Shown piece after piece: positions 45,973 through 55,720 of a stretch of DNA of 64,000 nucleotides. Below the pieces are notes generated by a model. The model was not told where the DNA came from. It did not search any database and saw only the letters and a program-made list of their open reading frames with translations. Origin of the DNA: Ascaphus truei (Eukaryota > Chordata > Amphibia > Anura > Ascaphidae); NCBI GenBank assembly GCA_036426205.1, contig CM071570.1, forward strand, positions 71,414,995-71,478,994, given 5' to 3'. The translations under genes and the position numbers were made by a program. Each line of letters starts with the position of its first letter. Positions within the stretch are counted from its first letter, which is position 1.

Positions 45973-47558
45973 CAGGTAGTCCTCGTTATCCAACGTTTCA
46001 CCTTACAATGAATGGCATATCCAACGCTTTACAATGCAACCCTAAGGGCCGCTTTTCGACGCCGGAATGCATTATCCACGCTCACTGCCACTGATTAACA
46101 TGGGACTCACTTTACAACGGTTTCACTATCCAACACTAAAAACAAAAAACATATAATACAAGACAATGATTCCTTGGCGCACTGACAGATATTTAACCTG
46201 ACAAAAAGAATGTAGTCCCATGTATCAAATGATGATGAAGGATAAGATCCACAGTCCACAGTGTCCCGTTCCTTTTAGATTGGAAGCTGGTCTGGGAATA
46301 AAAACAAAACAGCCATTGCGCAGTACCCTATGGTCAGTTCTGTTCACCCCCACCGTTGCTAGCTACTTACTTAAAAGTAAATAAAAATGGGCCTCAAAAG
46401 GTTTCTTTATTTTCCTCACGGTTGGCTCCGACTTAATCCTGCTGCTGGTGACGTGATCCTTACTTCCAGCGTCAGCACCACCATAGACCGTGTGGAAACA
46501 AAGATGGGCACCAATAGTGTGATACCATAAACATTTATTGCTAAAATAACAGGGTAAAAAACATGCACTCACATGCCGTAATGCCCTATGTGTGTCCTAC
46601 AATGTGCCGTCCGCTTACATGGGAGGATGCCGAGGGATTGCAGGAGGAGGCTGGAGTTGGCGTGGGTCCCCGCTTCGTGGCCGCGACTCGGAGCGCCTAG
46701 TCCCTCCTCCGATGACGTTCCCCGCTAATCAACCTCTTCTCCTCTCAATGGGTATGCACGTAGCAGCACGTCCTGGAAGCTCCACCCTGCGGACGGCACA
46801 TTGTAGGACACACATAGGGCATTACGGCATGTGAGTGCATGTTTTTTACCCTGTTATTTTAGCAATAAATGTTTATGGTATCACACTATTGGTGCCCATC
46901 TTTGTTTCCACACGGTCTATGGTGGTGCTGACGCTGGAAGTAAGGATCACGTCACCAGCAGCAGGATTAAGTCGGAGCCAACCGTGAGGAAAATAAAGAA
47001 ACCTTTTGAGGCCCATTTTTATTTACTTTTAAGTAAGTAGCTAGCAACGGTGGGGGTGAACAGAACTGACCATAAGGTACTGCGCAATGGCTGTTTTGTT
47101 TTTATTCCCAGATCAGCTTCCAATCTAAAAGGAACGGGACACTGTGGACTGTGGATCTTATCCTTCATCATCATTTGATACATGGGACTACATTCTTTTT
47201 GTCAGGTTTAATATCTGTCAGTGCGCCAAGGAATCATTGTGTTGTATTATATGTTTTTTGGTTTTTGTTGTTCATGCTCTGTATACATGCCTTGTGGATA
47301 GGCTTGTTTTATTCCTGAGGCAGCCATTCCCCATTCTATCAAGATAGTCTGTGTGGGACCACGTGTAGGGTTTTCCCAAAAAAAAAAAAAAAAAGGGGAT
47401 TCTCTCTTGTTTTGTAGAGCACCTATTTATTTTAATTAGTATATAGGTTAGGGTTTATAGGTTTGAGCGCTGATTATATGTATTTAGTTTAATTCTTTCA
47501 CTACACTATCCAACACTACTTCGAGAATGGATTCCGTTGGATAACCGAGGACTGCCTG
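45973..47558. mobile_element. Tigger/pogo-like MITE split by foldback element B
   Basis: Ends are CAGGTAGTCCTCGTTATCC (45,973) and GGATAACCGAGGACTGCCTG (ending 47,558), inverted copies of each other, flanked by TA at 45,971-45,972 and 47,559-47,560. Without the insertion it is about 206 bases. TA target choice and the CAGGCAGTCCTCG terminus fit the pogo/Tigger branch of Tc1/mariner. A second, longer member lies at 63,190-63,641. No transposase. Confidence 0.85.
46138..47503 (+). mobile_element. Long-armed foldback element B with 14-bp TSD
   Basis: Arms 46,138-46,614 and 46,789-47,265 are nearly perfect reverse complements (a 69-codon frame in one arm translates identically in the other) around a 174-base GC-rich loop. 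A 238-base tail follows the second arm and ends GAGCGCTGATTATATG...TTTAG. The element is bracketed by CACTATCCAACACT at 46,124-46,137 and 47,504-47,517, a 14-bp target duplication inside a Tigger-like MITE. It has the same arm-loop-arm-tail layout as element A. No enzyme is encoded. Confidence 0.88.
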
Positions 47559-47560
47559 TA

Positions 47561-48690
47561 TCCTCAAAGCAAATGAGGTGCAAAAATGTTGTCTGTCAGC
47601 AAAACGACCACCATAACATTAACTCTATGAACGGGGATTATCGTAGTATTGTGACGCGTTAAAAAATACAATGTACATGCACATTGTAAAAAAGTCTAAT
47701 TAGCGCACTTGCGTTGGTGACAGGATAGGCATGTACATTGCCTATGAGCATGTTGCAATTTCAAATAAATACACAATACCATCTGAAGAACTTGACCATA
47801 TCAGCTAAACAGCTCAACTGTTGAGGGCTGAGCAGGCTTCCACTTCCTCTGCTTTGACAGCTCCTGTGTCTGATGCTGTCAGAATTCACAGCCTCAAATT
47901 TTACAGAGTAAGAGCTATGGATTCTCATCAATGGTATGGTGGACAACCACTCCAAACTGAGCTGTGTGCTCCTGCACCAGCACGGTAGAGATGTATTTGA
48001 GGCAAAATTATCCACCAAATAAATGTCCTGGGGATCACTGGGCTCGTGGATATGGTGAAAAAGCACTGGGCCGACAGCAAGCGCAAGCTGGCTGCCCATG
48101 CTGCCTAGGCGAGGAAGACAATGAAGACAGTGCTGATGGTGATTCTTATCTCCTAAGAATCACCATCAGCAACCTGCTTATAGTCACGGTTCACTGAAGA
48201 ATCTTGTTACTCTTCCTTCTGCAAACGAACACCCCACTGCTTCAACTATTTACCTGTGTCACTGAAATCATCTTCCTGTATAAATGCATTACAGACTTCT
48301 GATGTTAGCCATTGCAAACATGTTAGAAATAGTAACTTTTAAAGTACTTAACATAACGTTGTGCACAGGACATACATGAAAGTGAGAGGTACATCAAAAT
48401 GGAATTGCTCCACATAGGGTGATTGCAGGAGTTGCGTGCAGAGTTGAAAACAGGAGACTCGTTTGGGAGAATAAATGTAGGCTTTGTTTCACCGAAGTGC
48501 AATAAACAAAAACACAGGCTTTTTCTCAGCATAAGTAAAACAAAAGGGCAGGTCAGCAATATAAAGGATAAGGCTTTCCTAGGCCAAAGTTCAGTTTCCC
48601 CAGCATGTGGAAGTCCACATATGTTTATAGATAGGGTGACCAGATTTACAAAAGTAAAAAGACATCATCAACTGAACCCGTCCCCTTTCT
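47561..48690. other. Unassigned stretch, possible coding remnant
   Basis: 47,960-48,110 on the plus strand gives a short coding-like stretch (VDMVKKHWADSKRKLAAHA) reminiscent of Myb/SANT-type helices in the accessory protein of Harbinger transposons. The rest shows no domain. A perfect 17-bp hairpin is at 48,132-48,170. The assignment is a weak guess. Confidence 0.25.
48132..48170. repeat. Perfect 17-bp hairpin
   Basis: GCTGATGGTGATTCTTA (48,132-48,148) and TAAGAATCACCATCAGC (48,154-48,170) are exact reverse complements around TCTCC. A stable stem-loop of unknown meaning. Confidence 0.95.
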
Positions 48691-49885
48691 GTCTCACCGT
48701 CCCTATCCCTATACACACACACAAACCTCTCTCCCCCATCCCACCATTCCCCCTCTCCCTCTATTCTCGCTGCCCTACCATCCTTCCATTCTTTCTCTCC
48801 CCCATCCTTTCTCTACCCCATTCCTTCTCTCCCCCATTTTCACATCATCTCTCCCCCTCCCCATTGTGTGTCTCTCTCCCCCTCCCCATTGTGTGTCCCT
48901 CTCCCCTTCCCCATGTGTGTCTCTCTCCCCCTACAAATCCCCATTTCCCCATCCTCTCTCCCCCTCCCCATTGTGTTTCTCTCCCCTCCCCATTTTGTGT
49001 CTCTCTCCCCCTCCCCATGTGTGTCTCTCTCCCCCTTCCCATTGTGTGTTTCTCTTCCTCTCCCCATTCTGTGTGTCTCTCCCAACCCCCATTTTGTGCA
49101 TGTCTCTCACCCCGTTCTGTGCATGTCTCACCCCATTCTGTGCATCTCTCTCTCCCCCCATTCTGTGTGTCTCTGTCTCCCCCCATTCTGTGTGTCTCTG
49201 TCTCACCCCATTATGTGCGTCTCTGTCTCCCCCCATTCTGTGCATCTCTGTCTCACCCCATTCTGTGCGTCTCTCTCCCCCCATTATGTGAGTCTCACAC
49301 TCTCCCCATTCTGTGTCTCTTTCCCCCTATTCTGTGTCTCTTTCACCCCATTCTGTGTCTCTTTCACCCCATTCTGTGTCTCTTTCACCCCATTCTGTGT
49401 CTCTCTCTCACCCCATTCTGTGTGTCATTCTCTCACCCCATTCTGTGTGTGTCTCTCTCTCATCCCATTCTGTGTCTTTCTCTCATCTCATTATGTGTCT
49501 CTCTCACCCCATTCTGTCTCTCACCCCATTCTATGTGTCTCTCTGTCATCACATTCTGTGTATCTCTCTCACCCCATTCTGTGTGTCTCTCTGTCTTCAG
49601 ATTTTGTGTCTCTCTCTTACCCCATTCTGTGTCTCTCTCTTACCCCATTCTGTGTCTCTCTAACCCCATTCTGTGCATTTCTGTCTCTCTCACCCCATTC
49701 TGTGCATTTCTCACCCGTTCTGTGTGTATCTCACCCCATTCTGTGTCTCTCCCTCATCCCATTCTGTGTGTTTCTCTCATCATATTCTGTGTGTCTCTCT
49801 GTCTCCACATTCTGTATGTCTCGCATCCCATTCTGTGTGTCTCTCACTCCATGCTGTGTGTCTCTGTCTCCCTATTATGTGCTTC
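48690..49885. repeat. C-rich minisatellite (CTCTCACCCCATTCTGTGTG)n
   Basis: About fifty units of 18-26 bases. The left half has a CCCCTCCCCATTGTGTGTCT form, the right half CTCTCACCCCATTCTGTGTG. Variable CT length sets the period. A 630-codon plus-strand open frame (48,423-50,315) crosses it, rich in Ser-Pro-His-Cys-Val; most of that frame is a translated repeat, not a protein gene. Confidence 0.95.
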
Positions 49886-49889
49886 TACA

Positions 49890-50310
49890 GACAGTTCCCA
49901 TCTGTTGGGCCATCAGCAGGTGCTAAGGAAGATGCAGCACCATGGGTTTCGTAGTGTCATGGCCCAGCTCTCGAGGATAGAGGCCACATCAAGACGCAGG
50001 GAGCTAGCAGTCCACCTCCACCATTGCATCAGCACCCATGCCATGCGGCAGCACACAACTGCCATGTTAAATAGTGTGTTGCAGATAGTGGGAGACCTCA
50101 ATGGGCTAACGTGGGTGATGCAACGGGTTGGGAGGAATCCAAGCACCCTCCATTCTCACTACACTGGTAGTGACTCCTTTGCAACATCAGGGGTCTCTTT
50201 TTTGGGACCAACTCCACCTCCTTCTCCTCCTCCCCCATCCAGTGACTTGCCTACACCACCAACACTGACCGTGGAAATGTTGAGGGGTGACATTCCCTCC
50301 ACTAGGGGCC
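49890..50310 (+). pseudogene. Coding-like tail of unidentified (possibly Harbinger accessory) protein
   Basis: After the minisatellite the frame turns non-repetitive: MAQLSRIEATSRRREL, HHCISTHAMRQHTTAML, NSVLQIVGDLNGLTWVMQRV, then a proline-rich tail. Helical content followed by a Pro-rich end resembles the second protein of Harbinger elements, but I cannot confirm it. It is cut at 50,310 by the LTR retrotransposon. Joining across the 5-bp target duplication lets the frame continue for about 17 codons to a stop near 55,108. Confidence 0.35.
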
Positions 50311-50770
50311 TGTGACAGGGTGAATGAACGTCACCAGCCATATACCTGGCAAACCTATGTTTAGGCTTGCAGTGCAGCAGTGAGGAGGCTAAGTTTCAGT
50401 TGAGAAGGGCTGCTTAATTAGTCTGACCCCAGCTGCATAATCAAGGTGTGTTTTAAAAACCCAGGCTGTACACACATGCAGGCTAGCTGGTCAGGAGACA
50501 GGACTGAAATACTGAAGAGATTACTGCTATAAGGTCTGTTTTTCAAAGTACACGTGTGATGAACTGTCTATGTCCTGCATGCTAAAGAGAAGATACCTTG
50601 TTTTCTATGCTGAATAGAAGCTATTTTGTTTTGTCTGCTGAAGAGAAGCTATTTTGTTTTTGTATGCTGAAGAGAAACTATTTTGTTTTTGTTTGCTGTA
50701 TGTTTTTAAGGCTCAATAAATAAGCCTTATCAAGAGAACCCGCGTGTGTGGTTGCATGTACCCTGCAACA
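50311..50770 (+). repeat. 5' LTR
   Basis: 460 bases, TG...CA. It includes four tandem copies of a ~28-base word of the type GCTGAAGAGAAGCTATTTTG (50,580-50,700) and an AATAAA at 50,714. By eye about 15 substitutions and two gaps separate it from the 3' LTR, so the insertion is neither brand new nor ancient. Confidence 0.95.
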
Positions 50771-50772
50771 TA

Positions 50773-50790
50773 TGGTGTCAGAAGTGGGAT
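50773..50790 (+). promoter_or_regulatory. Primer binding site, tRNA-Leu type
   Basis: TGGTGTCAGAAGTGGGAT starts two bases after the 5' LTR and is complementary to the 3' end expected of a vertebrate leucine tRNA. Minus-strand DNA synthesis would start here. Confidence 0.8.
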
Positions 50791-50834
50791 TTTGAGAGGC
50801 CCCTGCAGTTGAAGGGCCACACACACACTCAAAA

Positions 50835-51223
50835 ATGAGAAAAATGGAAAAAAAATTAAAAGAGTTTCTGTGCGAGCAGACCAGACAGCAGGGACTGTTG
50901 ATGCAGTAGCAGACCAAACAGCAGGGACTGTTAATGCAGGAGCAACCTCCATACGCAACCACCAAGTGCCACGAAAGGAGCAGTCCTTCTAACAAGGAAG
51001 AAGTAAAAACGCCGGGCACTGCCGAGACCCTCATCCACTTCCTGATGTCGGCTTGTCGCCAAATGAGAGGAACTTCCGAGGACATCTCCCACAGGACCCA
51101 CCAGATGCCTGGTCTCCAGTATCCGGACCAGCGGAGCGCTATCCGCGGCACCCTCCTGCGAGGGAACCATCTCCATGTTCCGCCTGTGGAGAACAAGGCC
51201 ACCGGCATGTGGACTGTCCATAG
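50835..51223 (+). pseudogene. Gag remnant with one CCHC zinc knuckle
   Basis: Opens with a methionine- and lysine-rich stretch that contains a 35-base tandem duplication (50,876-50,944) and an in-frame stop. The nucleocapsid knuckle CSACGEQGHRHVDC (C-x2-C-x4-H-x4-C) is at 51,176-51,217, directly followed by a TAG. A normal Ty3/gypsy gag needs over 300 residues; only about 130 are accounted for, so capsid is largely deleted. This copy could not form particles on its own. Confidence 0.75.
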
Positions 51224-51960
51224 ATGGATTGTTCCTTCAGCAGGACCGTCGCCTCGGCCTTCACTGGAGAAAGTTACAAGCCCTGGCTACTTCCAGCACA
51301 GGTTGGGGGAGAACCCGTCCAGGCCCTTGTAGATTCGGGCTCTGGGAAAACTCTGGTCTTCCAGGAACTGTTACCACCTTACGTGTGTTCTTTTGACTCC
51401 CCATGGAGTATAGAATGTATACACGGCAATGTAAAACGGTACCCGATGGCCAAAATCTGGCTACAGGTAAAAGGTCAGGAGGCCTACCTCGAAGTAGGAG
51501 TCGCTCCTTGGCTCCCTGCCCTATTGTGCTCGGCCAGGACTGGCCTTTCTTTTTGGACCTAATGGCTCCAGTCTCTCACGAGGAGCCTTATTCTATGGCT
51601 CTGGAGAACCATGGCAAACTGTTCCCTTCTTGGCAGACCTTTTTCCCAGTAGACACCGGGTTCAAAAGACTCAGAAGCAAAGACGCTCTGACAAACAGGA
51701 CAGGTTTCAGAAATCTGGGTCTCAAGGTGACCATTCTAGTAGCCAGAAGTCACAAGTGATGACTGGGGATGGCTAGAGGGTGGGGGATATGGGCCCTGGA
51801 GATTTACCAGACCTATACCTCCTTGATTTTCGCCAGAGGCAAAGGGAAGACCCAGTCCTTGCTAGACAGTATGATAAAGTAGTAAAAATTGATGAGCAGA
51901 TATTGAATGAACAGGGGGTAATAGTATTCCCCCATTTTGAATTATAAAATGATATCCTGT
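51224..51960 (+). pseudogene. Aspartic protease and linker remnant
   Basis: The retroviral-type protease active site VDSGSGKTLV has its catalytic Asp-Ser-Gly at 51,332-51,340. The downstream flap-to-end region (LGQDWPFF) lies in a different frame, so a frameshift sits near 51,500. The linker to integrase contains stops. The enzyme would cleave Gag-Pol. Confidence 0.8.
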
Positions 51961-51962
51961 AT

Positions 51963-53192
51963 ATGGTGAATAGGCAGACACAAACAGGGGAGGTCACCAG
52001 ACAGATATTGGTTCCCAAGGTGTTTGTTAAATCTGTGTTCACCCTAGCCCATACTGTCCCTTGGGGTGGTCACCTGGGCAGGGATAAAACATTGGACCGT
52101 ATTTTGTCCCGATTCTATTGGCCAGGGATGCATAGTGATATTGCTAAGCTATGTGCAGCATGTCCGGAGTGCCAGCTAACTAGTCCGAAGGGACAAAAAA
52201 CAGCCCCTTTGGTTCCTCTACCCTTGGTGTCAGTTCCCTTTGAGAGGATTGGGGTAGACTTGGTAGGACCTCTAGAACCTTCTGCAAAAGGACACAGGTT
52301 TATTCTTGTAATAGTTGACTATGCAACTAGATATCCTGAGGTGTTCCCCCTGAGAAAAGCAACGGCGAAGCAAGTAGCCAACAAGTTGTTGGAGCTGTTC
52401 TCACGTGTTGGACTTACCCAGGTTATGTTGACAGACCAAGGTACAAATGTTATGGCTAAACTGATGCAGGATGTCTTAAAATTACTAGAGGTCAAGTTGG
52501 TTCGGACATCGGTCTACCATCCACAGACTGACGGATTGGTGGAAAGATTTAACCGAACTCTAAATGGGATGCTGAGAAAATTTGTAGATTCAGAGAAGAG
52601 AGCCTGGGATGAACTTCTCCCTTTTCTGCTGTTTGCAGTGCGGGAAGTTCCCCAGGCCTCCACGGGATTCTCTCCATTTGAACTGCTGTATGGCCGCCAA
52701 CCCCGGGGTATCCTAGACCTCCTAAAGTAGTCCTGGGAGGAACAGCGGTCCCCTTCTAAGAATACCCTGCAATATTTATTGGACCTTAGGAAGTGCCTAG
52801 ATGTGGTCAGGCATTTTGCTAGGGAGAATCTTAGATCAGCCCAGGACAGTCAGGAGAGACATTACAATCAAAATGCTCGTATGAGAGTGTTTCACCCAGG
52901 AGATCAGGTGATGCTGTTGTTACCCAGTTGTGAGAGCAAACTCCTAGCCAAATGGCAGGGCCCATTCGAAGTACTCCACCGCACGGGTGATGTGGATTAT
53001 GAGATCGCTCAACCAGGGTCTAGGAAGGGTAAACAAATTTACCATGTGAACTTGCTGAAACCCTGGAAGATGCAGCGGTCTCTATTCATCCACCCGGTGG
53101 AGGAGGAACGGACTTGGGTCCTCAGCCCCCATGGGAGAACATCATGGGTGATGATAAAATACCAATGGGTAGACAGTTGTCCTCTGAATTAA
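51963..53192 (+). pseudogene. Integrase with GPY/F module, one internal stop
   Basis: The HHCC zinc domain (HTVPWGGHLGRDKTL...CAACPEC) is followed by the DDE core: Asp in IGVDLVGP, Asp in LTDQGTNVMAKL, Glu in DGLVERFNRTL, all present. A single TAG (52,728-52,730) breaks an otherwise continuous frame after YGRQPRGILDLLK. Past it the frame continues through KCLDVVRHFARENL to the GPY/F module KWQGPFEVLHRTGDVDYEI (about 52,960-53,010). Integrase joins the cDNA to host DNA. It precedes RT here, opposite to standard Ty3/gypsy order. Confidence 0.93.
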
Positions 53193-53199
53193 AAGGGAC

Positions 53200-54040
53200 T
53201 TGTTCGAAATAATTACACAATTCCATGATGTTTTTTCTGATTTGCCAGGGCAAACTAATTTAATTTCACATCTGATCGAGACAGCACCTGGGGTAAAAGT
53301 ACGTTCCCGTCCTTATAGGTTGCCTGAAAGTCATAGAGCCCTGGTAGAGAAGGAGGTACAAGAAATGTTACACTTAGGAGTGATTGAGGAATCATGCAGT
53401 GAGTGGTGTAGTCCACTAGTTATGGTCCCTAAACCCAATGGGAAGGTAAGATTTTGTGTGGACCTCCGAAAGGTCAATGCGGTATCCAAGTTTGACGCAT
53501 ATCCGATGCCAAGGGTGGACAAGTTAATTGATGCCCTTGGTAACGCGGAATATATATCCACGCTCGACTTAACAAAAGGATACTGGCAAATACCTTTAAC
53601 GGAAAAGTCCAAGTGCAAAACAGCCTTTGCCACTCCCATGGGTTTATACCAGTTTGTGACAATGCCATTTGGACTGCATGGAGCCCCAGCCACATTTCAG
53701 AGACTCATGGATAAAGTGCTGAGACTCTATAGGGCTTATGCCGCAGCCTACCTAGATGACATTGTCATTTATTGTAAACACTGGCGGGCCCATCTAAATA
53801 GGCTGAAAGCGGTCCTCAAATCTCTAAGAGAGACAGGTCTCACAGCTAACCCTAAGAAAAGTGCCTTAGGTATGGCGGAAACCAAATACTTAGGGTATGC
53901 AGTGGGAGGTGGAAAAGTAAGGCCAATAGCCGACAAGGTAGTTGCCCTGAAAGAATTTCCGACCCCCCAAACAAAATTGCAGGTACATTCTGCTGGGTTT
54001 AGCAGGGTACTATCGGCGGTTCATCCCCAACTACTCGTAA
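53200..54040 (+). pseudogene. Reverse transcriptase (Ty3/gypsy type)
   Basis: Motifs run in order: RSRPYRLPESHRALVEKEV, GVIEESCSEWCSPLVMVPK, RFCVDLRKVN, LDLTKGYWQIPL, MPFGLHGAPATFQRLMD, and the catalytic YLDD at 53,749-53,760, then NPKKSALGMAETKYLGY. The fingers and palm are uninterrupted. A frameshift near 53,985 and a TAA at 54,038-54,040 break the connection to RNase H. It lies in a different frame from integrase, after a frame change at 53,192-53,200. Confidence 0.95.
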
Positions 54041-54540
54041 GTTGCAGCCCCATTAACGGACCTTACAAAAAAGTGTGCCCCGACACAAGTGGTATGGTCA
54101 AAGGAGTGTCAGAGAGCCTTTGAGGACTTAAAAAGGTGTCTATCAGAGGGTCCCGTCCTTAGAAGACCAGATTTCAACAGGCCTTTTGTAGTGCAAACCA
54201 GTGCATCAGAGATAGGGCTAGGGGCAGTGTTGTCACAACAGTTTGAGGGAGTGGAACATCCGATTCTTTTTCTGAGTAGGAAATTGTTCCAGAGGGAAAA
54301 AACTACTCAGTGATTGAGAAGGAGTGCCTCGCAGTAAAGTGGGTAATTGAGGCTTTGAGGCATTACCTGGCAGGAGTCCATTTTACTCTGGTGATGGACA
54401 ATGCTCCATTAAAGTGGTTAAATAGTATGAAGGACTCCAATGCTAGATTGACCAGGTGGTATATGGCCCTACAACCCTTCTCATTTGAGATTCAGCACAG
54501 GCTTGGAAAAGAAAAAGCAAATGCTGACTTCTTTTCTTGA
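54041..54540 (+). pseudogene. RNase H domain, catalytic Asp replaced
   Basis: VVWSKECQRAFEDLKRCL leads into the RNase H core. The first catalytic position, normally Asp in the family's 'TDAS' block, reads Ser in QTSASEIGLGAVLSQ. A one-base slip in an A-run near 54,298 shifts the frame, after which VIEKECLAVKWVIEALRHYL and VMDNAPLKWL continue. The frame ends ANADFFS plus TGA (54,538-54,540) where related proteins continue. Inactive. Confidence 0.9.
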
Positions 54541-54593
54541 GAAGGGGTGGATGATCGGGCTCTAGCCGTGCGTGGCCCCAGCCATACACTAAC

Positions 54594-54603
54594 AGGGGAG
54601 GAA
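54594..54603 (+). promoter_or_regulatory. Polypurine tract
   Basis: AGGGGAGGAA lies immediately before the 3' LTR; it would prime plus-strand synthesis. Confidence 0.8.
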
Positions 54604-55054
54604 TGTGACAGGGTGAATGAACGTCACCAGCCATAAACCTGGCAAACCTATGTTTAGGCTTGCAGTGCAGCAGTGACGAGGTTAAGTTTCAGTTGAGAAG
54701 GGCTGCTTAATTAGTCTGAACCCAGCTGCATAATCAAGGTGTGTTTTAAAAACCCCAGGCTGTACACACATGCAGGCTAGCGGGTCAGGAGACAGGACTG
54801 AAATACTGAAGAGATTACTGCTATAAGGTCTGTTTTTCAAAGTACATGTGAGATGAACTGTCTGTGTCCTGCATGCTGAAGAGAAGCTGCCTTGTTTTCT
54901 ATGCTGAAGAGAAGCTATTCTGTTTTGTCTGCTGAAGAGAAGCTATTTTGTTTTTGTATGCTGAGGAGAAGCTATTTTGTTTTTGTTTGCTGTATGTTTT
55001 TAAGGCTCAATAAATAAGCCTTATCAACAGTGTGGTTGCATGTACCCTGCAACA
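54604..55054 (+). repeat. 3' LTR
   Basis: 451 bases, the same ends as the 5' LTR. Differences include a 9-10-base deletion near the end (TTATCAACAGTGTGG) and about 15 substitutions. Followed by the target duplication GGGCC. Confidence 0.95.
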
Positions 55055-55059
55055 GGGCC

Positions 55060-55440
55060 GAGTAAGCTTGGCTACTCGGCTGAGAAGAGGAGACACTGGG
55101 TTTTGTAAATAGTTTATTTATGTTGTTGTTTTTTTATCTGTTGTTAATTAGTTATCAGTTTATTGTCACACACAGTAAATTAACTGTGTGAATACAATTT
55201 GTTTTACCAACTTCCGTCTTTTGGTAATTATTGTTCAAATATGTAGATTCATTATTGTACACCAATACCTAATATACAGTACTTTATATTTTATACCATG
55301 ATAGGCCACAAAAACATATCCTACATTCTCTTTAATCATTAAAAAGCATAGTATAGTTAATTACATGAAAATAACACAAAATCAGATGCATCTGTTGATA
55401 TGTTTCTGCTATTAATATGTTCAATCATTAAAATCTTTGC
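55060..55440. other. Flank of the LTR retrotransposon, nothing further recognised
   Basis: The first ~50 bases may finish the coding-like frame interrupted at 50,310. The remainder is AT-rich and unassigned. Confidence 0.35.
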
Positions 55441-55441
55441 A

Positions 55442-55720
55442 TTTATTTATTTATAAAATATTTTATCAGGAAGTAATACACTGGGGCTTATTCATTAAGT
55501 AATTTACTTGAATGGGGCTTTCCGTGCAGATCGCATGGTACAGCGCTAACGGAGTTTAATGAATAAGATCCATTGAGAGTTACCTCCCATTTTCAAGTAT
55601 GTCCTGGGCACAGAGTTATGATGACAAATACATGGTTGCATTACGTGAACAGGGTTATACATTATGTATAAAGACATTGCATAAGCAGTTTAACATATAT
55701 TTTATCTTTTAGGCGTAATT
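55442..55720 (-). mobile_element. L2-type LINE 3' end with nested mini-MITE
   Basis: ATTTATTTATTTATAAAATATT, AGGAAGTAATACA, then TTGAGAGTTACCTCCCATTT and TATGTCCTGGGCACAGAGTT: the same 3' block as at 32,880-33,140. It is interrupted at about 55,485-55,572 by a unit with GGCTTATTCATTAA at one end and TTAATGAATAAGATCC at the other, a ~88-base hairpin MITE. The RT part is absent. Confidence 0.85.

Larger units (their letters stand above)
50311..55054 (+). mobile_element. Ty3/gypsy LTR retrotransposon with PR-INT-RT-RH order (Gmr1-like)
   Basis: Two LTRs in the same orientation (50,311-50,770 and 54,604-55,054), TGTGAC...CAACA ends, a GGGCC duplication on both sides (50,306-50,310 and 55,055-55,059), a tRNA-Leu-type primer site and a polypurine tract define a complete insertion. 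The pol domains run protease, integrase with GPY/F module, reverse transcriptase, RNase H. Integrase before RT is the Ty1/copia order, yet RT and integrase are of Ty3/gypsy type, which is the hallmark of the Gmr1 group described in deuterostomes. Gag is mostly missing and all genes are broken. Confidence 0.95.

Noticed and set aside
48423..50315. 630-codon plus-strand open frame
   Set aside because: About 400 codons are the translated C-rich minisatellite. Only the last ~140 codons have non-repetitive sequence, which I list separately at low confidence.
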